10,606 nt of DNA. Source: Candidatus Hydrogenedentota bacterium (GTDB lineage: Bacteria > Hydrogenedentota > Hydrogenedentia > Hydrogenedentiales > CAITNO01). The stretch is from contig CAIXUF010000392.1 of the NCBI GenBank assembly GCA_903922535.1, forward strand, positions 1 to 10,606. The letters are read 5' to 3'. Below are positions 1 through 5,772 of this stretch, piece after piece; the first letter of the stretch is position 1, and each line of letters begins with the position of its first letter. The notes under the pieces are model-generated. The model was not told where the DNA came from. It made no database searches and worked only from the letters and a program-made list of their open reading frames with translations. Position numbers and translations under genes: made by a program.

Positions 1-833
1 CCTTTCTGTCCGCCGTTGCCCTTGATGGTTCCAGCGCTTTTGCCGCCATTAAACCCAAAATCGGCGTGTGCGACTGGTCCGTCGGCTACAGGACCGATCC
101 CGAGGCGCTGAACTTTGCCAAGAAAATCGGCCTGCAGGGCGTTCAGGTTTCGTCCGGTTCCGGCAAGGATGACTGTGAGCTGACCGACGCCGCCTTTCTC
201 CAGAAGTACAAGGACACCATCACCAAGACCGGCGTGGTCGCCTGCTCCACCGCCATGGGTTTCCTCAATGAGTTTCCCCTCGCCACCGATCCGCGCGGGC
301 CGAAGTGGCTGGAGCAGACCATCGACATCACGAAGGACCTGGGCACAAAGGTCATCCTGCTCGCCTTCTTCGGCAACGGCGATCTTAGAGACAAGGCCGG
401 CGCACTGAAGGCGAAGGACATCGACATGGTGGTGCAACGGATAAAGGACGCCGCACCCCGCGCCGAAAAGGCGGGCGTCATTCTCGCCCTGGAGAACATG
501 CTCGCGGCCAAGGACAACCTCGCCATCCTCGACCGGATCAAGAGCGACGCCGTGCAGATCTATTACGACATTTACAACACCAACATTTCAGCCGGCTACG
601 ACTCGCCGGCCGAAATCCGAATGATGAAAGACCGGATGTGCCAGGTGCACTTCAAGAACGGCAAGGACTTCCTGGGCAAGGGCGAGTTGGACATGCTCAA
701 GATCCGCGACGCGATGAACGACATCGACTACAAGGGCTGGGTCGTTTTGGAGACCTCCACCCCCACCAAGGACACGGAAGCCGACTTCAAGACAAACGAG
801 GACTTCGTCAAAAACCTCTTCGGCATGGCATAA
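1..833 (+). CDS. Exported sugar isomerase/epimerase-like TIM-barrel protein (5' end outside window)
   Basis: The reading frame is open to the left edge. The codons before the first in-window GTG (66) read FLSAVALDGSSAFAAIKPK, the end of a signal peptide with a likely cut after AFA, so the true start lies upstream. The mature part has about 260 residues, normal for the AP_endonuc_2/xylose-isomerase-like TIM-barrel family. Numbering from codon 66, the expected metal ligands are present: E143 (LALENM), D168 (YYDIYN), H195 (VHFKNG) and E229 (VVLETS). The LGKGELDM stretch after the His is also typical of sugar phosphate isomerases/epimerases. Family members carry out aldose-ketose isomerisation, epimerisation or, in some gene clusters, hydration of keto-sugar intermediates; the substrate cannot be read here. 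An oxidoreductase gene follows 22 bp after the stop, so the two are probably co-transcribed. Export argues against a phosphorylated cytoplasmic substrate. Family is confident, specificity unknown. Confidence 0.88.
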   Translation, partial: FLSAVALDGSSAFAAIKPKIGVCDWSVGYRTDPEALNFAKKIGLQGVQVSSGSGKDDCELTDAAFLQKYKDTITKTGVVACSTAMGFLNEFPLATDPRGPKWLEQTIDITKDLGTKVILLAFFGNGDLRDKAGALKAKDIDMVVQRIKDAAPRAEKAGVILALENMLAAKDNLAILDRIKSDAVQIYYDIYNTNISAGYDSPAEIRMMKDRMCQVHFKNGKDFLGKGELDMLKIRDAMNDIDYKGWVVLETSTPTKDTEADFKTNEDFVKNLFGMA

Positions 834-855
834 GCAACCAAGAAGGAAATAGGAC

Positions 856-2076
856 ATGACCATCGAAAACACCCACGGCATGGACCGCCGCAACTTTCTG
901 AAGAGCGCCGCCGCAGTGGCCTCCTTCACGGTGCTCCCCGCCGCCACCGTCTCCAGCTACGCCCAGAACAGCAAAGTGGAACTCGGCATCATCGGCCCCG
1001 GCGGACGCGGCAAATGGATTGGCCGCCTTTTCCAGGAAATGTCTGATTACAAAGTGGTCGCCCTTGCCGACTACTTCCGTGACCGTATAGAGCACGCAGC
1101 AAAGGAGCTTGACGTTCCCAAAGATCGCCTCCATCTAGGATTGGACGGCTACAAGGACCTTATCACCGGCAAGGTGGACGCGGTGGCGATCATCAGCCCC
1201 CCCTGCTTCCATCCCGAACAGGCAGTCGCGGCCATGAAGGCAGGCAAGCACACCTACATCGCCAAACCGGTGGGCGTGGACGTGCCGGGCTGCCTTTCCG
1301 TTCTGGAAACCGCCAAATCCATCAAGGACAAAAGCGTCCTCATCGACTTCCAGACCCGCAACAACGAATTCTACCGCGAGGCCGCCAAGCGTGTGCACGC
1401 AGGAGCCATCGGCGCGCCCGTGCTGGGCCAGTGCTACTACCACGCAGGCCGGTTGGGCAAGCAGTGCGAACCCGGCACGGACCTCGCCAAGCTCCGCAAC
1501 TGGGTCTTCGACAAAGCCCTTTCCGGCGACATCATCGTCGAGCAGAACATCCATGTCATCGACGTCGCCAACTGGATGATCAACGCACACCCCGAGAAGG
1601 CCATGGGGGCCTGCGGCCGCAAGGGCCGCGTCGATGTGGGCGACTGCAACGACCACTTCTCGGTGACTTTCCTCTATCCGGACAACGTCATGGTGGACTT
1701 CAGCTCTGCCCAGTTCATGCAAGGATACACCGATGACCTCTGCATGCGCCTCTACGGCACTGAAGGCACCGTGGACACCCACTACGGCGGCCCGGTCAGC
1801 ATCGGCGGCAAGAAGGAAAACTGGGCCGGCGGAAAGACAAACACCATTTACCAGGACGGCGCGGTCAACAACATCCGCGACTTCCACGCAAGCATCGTTG
1901 ACGGAAAGCCCATCAACATCGTCGAGGACGGCGTCATGAGCGCCCTGTCTGCCATTCTGGGCCGCAAGGCGGCCTATGAACAGCGCATGGTCACCTGGGA
2001 CGAGATGATGGCCGACAACGCGCCCCTCGAAGTCAACCTGGATCTCCCGGCAGACGGCCCCGAACAAAAGTGCTAA
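856..2076 (+). CDS. Tat-exported Gfo/Idh/MocA family NAD(P)-dependent oxidoreductase
   Basis: 406 residues, typical for the Tat-signal branch of this family. ATG 856 is preceded by an AAGGAA ribosome site ending 7 bp upstream. An internal ATG (residue 9, base 880) is the alternative start and would leave only two residues before the RR pair. Residues 10-16 (DRRNFLK) form a twin-arginine motif, followed by a hydrophobic stretch and a probable cut after SYA (34-36). The Rossmann domain starts near residue 40 with the nucleotide loop GPGGRG (47-52). AKPVG (136-140) is the equivalent of the family EKP motif, and NIHVIDVANW (231-240) supplies the usual catalytic H233 and D236. The protein would fold in the cytoplasm with its nicotinamide cofactor bound and then be exported to oxidise or reduce a sugar or glycoside. 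It follows the isomerase-like gene by 22 bp, suggesting a shared pathway. Substrate not determinable. Confidence 0.92.
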   Translation: MTIENTHGMDRRNFLKSAAAVASFTVLPAATVSSYAQNSKVELGIIGPGGRGKWIGRLFQEMSDYKVVALADYFRDRIEHAAKELDVPKDRLHLGLDGYKDLITGKVDAVAIISPPCFHPEQAVAAMKAGKHTYIAKPVGVDVPGCLSVLETAKSIKDKSVLIDFQTRNNEFYREAAKRVHAGAIGAPVLGQCYYHAGRLGKQCEPGTDLAKLRNWVFDKALSGDIIVEQNIHVIDVANWMINAHPEKAMGACGRKGRVDVGDCNDHFSVTFLYPDNVMVDFSSAQFMQGYTDDLCMRLYGTEGTVDTHYGGPVSIGGKKENWAGGKTNTIYQDGAVNNIRDFHASIVDGKPINIVEDGVMSALSAILGRKAAYEQRMVTWDEMMADNAPLEVNLDLPADGPEQKC

Positions 2077-2487
2077 ACCCGTGTCGGAGTCGTTCTTGCC
2101 GGTCAATCACGGCTTCGGGCATGACCGTATTCGCTCAAGTAAAGTACAGCTATGCCCTGTGACGGGGAAACGGTGGACAAGTGCAGCCCTTTCCGTTCCA
2201 TCCGCCCAGACGGGACGGGCGGCACCGGTCACCGTGGGTCGCGATTTGCGGCAAGCAATCAGTGTTAACACAACTTTCAGCGCCAATTTCAACCACTTTG
2301 CCGACGAATGTGTAAAGATCGGGCCTTGGAAACGGCTCCTGCGTTTGCCGCCGCCTGATGCAGGACTCCCCGCCCTTTTCACAATCATGATTCTTGTCCA
2401 TGCGTGTGGATCGTGCCCCTGTGTCCCTCTTTCTTCGCCGCAATGCATTTTCGCATTTTCACCTTGTAAAAAACCTCAAGAATTTAC
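2077..2487. other. Non-coding region after the oxidoreductase gene
   Basis: About 410 bp without a credible gene; the open frames lack family signatures and ribosome sites. Visible structure is limited. CCGCCC (2202-2207) and GGGCGG (2217-2222) could form a 6-bp hairpin without a T tract. GTGTTAACAC at 2262-2271 is a perfect 10-bp palindrome. GCATTTTC occurs twice in tandem at 2445-2460. No clear terminator follows the oxidoreductase stop codon. Confidence 0.6.
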
Positions 2488-2516
2488 TTGACTTGGCTCC
2501 CCGAATCTGATAGATT
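2488..2516 (+). promoter_or_regulatory. Sigma-70-type promoter of the EF-hand protein gene
   Basis: TTGACT (2488-2493) and TAGATT (2511-2516) are separated by exactly 17 bp, matching the -35/-10 consensus at 5 of 6 and 4 of 6 positions. The surrounding sequence is AT-richer than the flanking genes. Transcription would start near 2523, giving a leader of roughly 70 nt before the ATG at 2592. This is the only good promoter I see upstream of that gene. Confidence 0.6.
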
Positions 2517-2526
2517 ATCCACAGAA

Positions 2527-2549
2527 CACGTGACAGGGGCCACGTGACA
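2527..2549. repeat. Direct repeat of CACGTGACA, possible operator
   Basis: CACGTGACA occurs at 2527-2535 and again at 2541-2549, a 14-bp spacing. Each copy contains the palindrome CACGTG, so in RNA the two could also pair as a 6-bp stem with an 8-nt loop. The position, right after the predicted transcription start, fits a repressor site or a leader hairpin. Function is inference. Confidence 0.35.
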
Positions 2550-2575
2550 ATAGGTAGTCAATTGGGTTTCCCGCG

Positions 2576-2582
2576 AAAGGAG
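2576..2582 (+). promoter_or_regulatory. Ribosome binding site fixing the start of the EF-hand gene
   Basis: AAAGGAG ends 9 bp before ATG 2592. It excludes the in-frame GTG at 2544, which lies upstream of this site and would add 16 residues in front of an otherwise standard signal peptide. Confidence 0.7.
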
Positions 2583-2591
2583 AGACGTGCT

Positions 2592-3056
2592 ATGGTGTTT
2601 CAGCGTAAGGTAGTTTTGGTTCTGTTGGTCGTGCTCGGAGTGGCAGGATTCACCGCGTCGGCGAATGCCGACACGGGGCTTATCGGCGTCGGATCGGCCG
2701 CCACACAGCAGTGGGACGCTCCCGATTACTCGGCGCTCAGTGTCAAAGCAACCACAGCTCCCGCTATTACGGAGACTGCGTTCCTCCAGGCGCTTGGGTC
2801 CAGCTTTGACAGCATCGACACGAACCATGACGGTGTCGTTACCTATGCAGAGGCCCTCGCAGCATTTCCCGGGCTGACACAGGATGTGTTCTACGCCGTT
2901 GACGCCGACGGCAATGGCATCACGGAAGCCGAGGTTCAGTCCGCCACTGGCTGCGCTGGATGCTCCAAGAGTGCCGCGCAAAAAAGCCTGAGCGACCTCT
3001 TCCTTGGCGCTTTGTCGCTGACCATGCTGGCCGCGTACAGCCGCCGCAACAAGTAA
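2592..3056 (+). CDS. Small secreted EF-hand protein with Cys motif and C-terminal membrane tail
   Basis: 154 residues. Residues 1-26 are a classical signal peptide (basic VFQRK, long hydrophobic run, cut after ANA). The middle holds two Ca-binding loops. Loop 1 (76-87) is canonical with D76, N78, D80, G81, V83 and E87. Loop 2 starts at 104 (DADGNG) but is one residue short, placing Ile at position 7 and Glu at 11. The C-terminus reads GCAGCSKS (120-127), a hydrophobic segment of about 17 residues (133-149) and the basic end SRRNK. That order of short motif, membrane helix and Arg-rich end is the layout of C-terminal sorting tags such as PEP-CTERM or MYXO-CTERM; I cannot assign it to a named family. 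The gene is a single-cistron unit with its own promoter and terminator. Likely role: Ca-binding cell-envelope or surface protein; function unknown. Confidence 0.82.
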   Translation: MVFQRKVVLVLLVVLGVAGFTASANADTGLIGVGSAATQQWDAPDYSALSVKATTAPAITETAFLQALGSSFDSIDTNHDGVVTYAEALAAFPGLTQDVFYAVDADGNGITEAEVQSATGCAGCSKSAAQKSLSDLFLGALSLTMLAAYSRRNK

Positions 3057-3057
3057 C

Positions 3058-3122
3058 AAGCAGACATTCGAAGTACGCCCCCTTTCCACCTGAGATCCGG
3101 TGGACAGGGGGCTTCTGCTTTT
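3058..3122 (+). terminator. Rho-independent terminator of the EF-hand gene
   Basis: CCCCC...CCACC (3078-3090) pairs with GGTGG...GGGGG (3099-3111), a 13-bp stem with one mismatch and an 8-nt loop, closed by G3077-C3112. An outer arm AAGCAGA (3058-3064) pairs with TCTGCTT (3114-3120). The right side runs into TTCTGCTTTT. It begins 2 bp after the stop codon. Confidence 0.8.
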
Positions 3123-3436
3123 GGGACACTGGCATTTGCGCCAATGTTTAGTCCGAAAGAGGCAATTCCGCCCAACGAGAGCTTCAAGAAGCTGCCCTGA
3201 TCTCCACATGATAGAGTTCAGATACCCCTTCCCGGCATCCCAACCCAAGCAGGACAGTCTTACCGTTCCTCCGTTTCTGGACACAGAAACGATTCCCCGT
3301 GCCCCCCCGCCGGTCGAAGAATGCCCAGCCCCTTGGTCTGCATACCGGCATTTCCTCTTCTCCTGCTTGAACTACCCTCTTCTTGCCGCCCCATTCCCGG
3401 CATTTCAATTACTACCTGCTCATTCCCAGTTACCAA
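3123..3436. other. Non-coding region between convergent units
   Basis: No credible gene in 314 bp separating the EF-hand unit from the 3' end of iorB. It contains a perfect hairpin at 3272-3291, a run of seven C at 3302-3308, and three copies of CCGGCAT (3232, 3345, 3397), which look like chance or decayed repeats. Confidence 0.55.
3272..3291 (-). terminator. Perfect 8-bp hairpin, possible end of the ior transcript
   Basis: CGTTTCTG (3272-3279) and CAGAAACG (3284-3291) are exact inverted copies around a 4-nt loop. It lies about 145 bp beyond the iorB stop on the minus strand. No T tract follows on either strand, so termination would be weak or factor-assisted; it may be only a processed 3' end. 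Confidence 0.3.
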
Positions 3437-3955
3437 TCACTTGCGCAGCGTCTTTCCATAGGCAAAAGCCGCGATGTTTTCCTCATGCACCTTCTTGGGA
3501 AGGTGCCGGCGCACCGCCTCATGCCACACGTCATCGGAAATGGACAGGTGACTGCTGAGCAGTCCAATCAGACCAACGTTGAAATTTCGGGACGTTAGCG
3601 GCGTGTCGTCCCCGTCCAGCACAGCCGTGTCGTCGCCTTCGCCGATGATGTCACGGGTAGAGATCAGCGTTCCCCCCTCCTTCAACTGATACAGGTTGTT
3701 CTCCACCTGCGTGGGATGCAGCACCAGCAGAAAGTCCGCCTCCCCCGTCGGAACCATCGGGCTCAGCACACACTTGCCAAAGCGCACGTCGCTCGAAACG
3801 GACCCGCCGCGCTGGGCCATCCCGTGAATCTCGCTCTGTTTCACGTCGCAGCCCGCAATGAAGGCCGCCTCCGCAAGGATATTCGCGGCGCGAATGACGC
3901 CCTGGCCGCCAAGGCCGGCCAGCACGATGTTTGTCGGCACGTTCATGTTGTTCAT
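3437..3955 (-). CDS. iorB: Indolepyruvate oxidoreductase, subunit beta
   Basis: 172 residues from the chosen start, the usual size for IorB. This subunit is the gamma-type (POR/KOR-gamma) domain of the 2-oxoacid:ferredoxin oxidoreductase superfamily and works with IorA to oxidatively decarboxylate arylpyruvates to aryl-acetyl-CoA, passing electrons to ferredoxin in the cytoplasm. Signatures seen: GLGGQGVIRAANILAEAA near the N-terminus and DVKQSEIHGMAQRGGSVSSD in the next 40 residues. The start is set at ATG 3955, which overlaps the iorA stop as ATGA and has a GGAAGG ribosome site a few bases upstream. A GTG two codons earlier (3961) is the alternative. The overlap implies translational coupling, as expected for subunits of one complex. 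Confidence 0.93.
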   Translation of the reverse strand: MNNMNVPTNIVLAGLGGQGVIRAANILAEAAFIAGCDVKQSEIHGMAQRGGSVSSDVRFGKCVLSPMVPTGEADFLLVLHPTQVENNLYQLKEGGTLISTRDIIGEGDDTAVLDGDDTPLTSRNFNVGLIGLLSSHLSISDDVWHEAVRRHLPKKVHEENIAAFAYGKTLRK

Positions 3956-5541
3956 TTGCACCTTCCCGCGGCCTGCTCATAGGCCATGATCTTCGTTCCC
4001 GCCAGACGGCACACCCGGCGCATGATTATCAGCGTCAATTCGTCCTTTGCCAACGCTTCCTTGAGGGCCTTGTCAAACGAGGGCGGACCATCAACGACCA
4101 CCACATTGGTGACGCCCATTGCCTTCGCCACGTCCTCAAACACAATCTTTCCGGTGGCCTGGTGATCCAGGCTCCGCCCGGTTCCCGGATGCTCCTGCAT
4201 CCCCGTCATCGCCGTCGTGCCATTGTCCAGAATAATCACGATATGACCCGTCTTGGGCGGGTTGTACACCATCTCCGCAAGCCCCGTAAGGCCGCTATGC
4301 ATAAACGTGCTGTCGCCCAGCACGCTCACCACACGCCGCGCGGCCTCGTCCGGAAGCGCATGGCGCATCCCAAGCCCCGTTGTGATGCTGGCACCCATGC
4401 ACAGGCAACTGTCCATCGTTTCAAACGGCGCCATCACGCTAAGCGTGTAGCACCCGATGTCCCCCTCAATGATGCAGTCGTACTTCTTCATTGCGGCAAA
4501 AGCCATCCGGTGCGGGCAGCCCTGGCACAGCCGCGGCGGCTTGCCCTTCGCCGGCGGCGCTTCGGGTGACGTGTCCCGTGCCACTATCCGGCGAATCCGG
4601 GTGACGTTCAACTCCCCGAAACGGTACATCTCATCCTTGCCCTCGCATTCGATTCCCTCCGTGCGCAGGGATTCGACCAGGTACGGGTCCCCCTCCTCCA
4701 CCACCAACAGCCGGTCCACCCCCTTGGCAAACGCGCGAATCTTCTCCGCCGGAAGCGGGTACGACATTCCAATCTTGAAGACCGACGCCTCCGGCGCCGC
4801 CTCGCGGACATGCAGATAACAGACGCCCGATGTGACTATGCCCAACGACTTGCCGCCTTCAACGGCGAAATTGATTCCGGCGGCCTCGGACCACGCGGAA
4901 ATCTTCTTCAGTTTCTCGCGCAACCGCCGGTGCGCGGGCCGCGCATAGGCCGGAACCATCACGTAAAGCGGCGCGTCCTTCACAAAGAACGGACCCTTCT
5001 CAGGAAGGCTGGGCACTCCGTCGCACACGACGGCCTTTGAATGGCAAACCCGCGTCGTCATGCGCAAAATGACCGGCAGTCCAAACTCTTCCGACAGTTC
5101 AAAACCCAGCCGCGTCATGTCATAGGCCTCTTGCGCGTCCGCAGGCTCCAGCATCATCAACCCCGCCGCCTTGGCGTACCTGCGGTTGTCCTGCTCGTTT
5201 TGACTGGACGCCATCCCGGGGTCGTCCGCGGACACCAGAACCAGGCCACCCTTCACCCCCGTATAGGCCATCGTGAAAAAGGGATCGGCGGCCACATTGA
5301 CCCCAACGTGTTTCATGGTCACCAGCGCCCGAGCATTGGCCCAGGCCGCGCCCACGCCCACTTCCAGCGCCACCTTTTCGTTGGGTGCCCACTGCGCCCG
5401 CCCGCCCATCTTGGAAAAGCGTTCCAGAATTTCCGTCGACGGAGTGCCCGGATATCCGGTTCCCAACGAAACACCCATGTGGACTGCAGCCAGCGCCACA
5501 GCCTCGTTCCCGCTAAGTAATTGCCGCTCTTGATGTTCCAT
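3952..5541 (-). CDS. iorA: Indolepyruvate ferredoxin oxidoreductase, subunit alpha, without C-terminal ferredoxin domain
   Basis: 529 residues; ATG 5541 has a GGAG ribosome site 6 bp upstream. The protein is the thiamine-diphosphate subunit that decarboxylates indolepyruvate and related arylpyruvates from aromatic amino-acid breakdown. N-terminal pyrimidine-binding domain: YPGTPSTEI (30-38) and the activating Glu region NEKVALE (54-60). Middle domain about 160-330. C-terminal pyrophosphate-binding domain: CQGCPHR (339-345), GDIGCYTL (360-367), GDSTFMHSG (409-417), DNGTTAMTG (439-447) and HPGTG (451-455). Well-known IorA proteins run to about 600 residues and end in a domain with two 4Fe-4S clusters. 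Here the chain stops after RRVCRLAG plus 15 residues, with only C511 and C528 in the tail. Because iorB starts at the stop codon, the domain is absent, not shifted out of frame. Electrons must therefore leave by another route or through a separate ferredoxin. Confidence 0.93.
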   Translation of the reverse strand: MEHQERQLLSGNEAVALAAVHMGVSLGTGYPGTPSTEILERFSKMGGRAQWAPNEKVALEVGVGAAWANARALVTMKHVGVNVAADPFFTMAYTGVKGGLVLVSADDPGMASSQNEQDNRRYAKAAGLMMLEPADAQEAYDMTRLGFELSEEFGLPVILRMTTRVCHSKAVVCDGVPSLPEKGPFFVKDAPLYVMVPAYARPAHRRLREKLKKISAWSEAAGINFAVEGGKSLGIVTSGVCYLHVREAAPEASVFKIGMSYPLPAEKIRAFAKGVDRLLVVEEGDPYLVESLRTEGIECEGKDEMYRFGELNVTRIRRIVARDTSPEAPPAKGKPPRLCQGCPHRMAFAAMKKYDCIIEGDIGCYTLSVMAPFETMDSCLCMGASITTGLGMRHALPDEAARRVVSVLGDSTFMHSGLTGLAEMVYNPPKTGHIVIILDNGTTAMTGMQEHPGTGRSLDHQATGKIVFEDVAKAMGVTNVVVVDGPPSFDKALKEALAKDELTLIIMRRVCRLAGTKIMAYEQAAGRCK

Positions 5542-5570
5542 AATTGGCTCCGGTTATCCTCAACCCATGG

Positions 5571-5619
5571 ATTCCGGCAGGAACACCGCCAAAGCAATGC
5601 TCTTCTCCCCTGCCGGGAT
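5571..5619 (-). repeat. Inverted repeat in the iorA leader
   Basis: CCGGCAGG (5574-5581) and CCTGCCGG (5609-5616) are perfect inverted copies, extendable by two more pairs past one mismatch, with a 27-nt loop. They lie 30-80 bp upstream of the iorA start and inside the leader if the promoter at 5646-5674 is used. Could be an operator or an mRNA stem. Confidence 0.35.
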
Positions 5620-5645
5620 GGGGTTGACCCTTGATTTGCACATTA

Positions 5646-5674
5646 ATCTTAGCAAAATGCGAGACCCTCCGCAA
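5646..5674 (-). promoter_or_regulatory. Possible promoter of iorAB
   Basis: On the minus strand TTGCGG (5674-5669) and TAAGAT (5651-5646) are 17 bp apart. The match is only moderate (3 of 6 and 4 of 6), but the stretch is AT-rich and is the best candidate in the 225 bp between iorA and the GH20 gene. It would give a leader of roughly 100 nt. Confidence 0.3.
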
Positions 5675-5749
5675 TTTCTTGCACACATCCCGCATTCCAG
5701 TTGAATTCACCTACTATAAATGTCTTTCACATTTTCTTTTCACATCTCA

Positions 5750-5772
5750 CTGTCAACTATTACCTGTCAACT
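5750..5772. repeat. Short direct repeat CTGTCAACT at the GH20 stop codon
   Basis: CTGTCAACT occurs at 5750-5758 and 5764-5772, a 14-bp spacing. The second copy spans the stop codon of the hexosaminidase gene. No hairpin with a T tract is seen downstream of that gene, so its terminator is not identified. Confidence 0.4.

Noticed and set aside
1135..2106. A 323-codon open frame on the minus strand
   Set aside because: It is antisense to the Gfo/Idh/MocA gene, has no recognisable motif, and arises from the high third-position GC of the real gene.
2202..2222. CCGCCC/GGGCGG hairpin as terminator of the first operon
   Set aside because: No T tract follows, the loop is 9 nt, and it is more than 120 bp after the stop codon.
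2262..2271. GTGTTAACAC palindrome as an operator
   Set aside because: It is more than 200 bp from the nearest promoter, and a single 10-bp palindrome is expected by chance.
5624..5659. A plus-strand promoter starting at TTGACC 5624
   Set aside because: No acceptable -10 box lies 16-18 bp downstream and there is no plus-strand gene after it.
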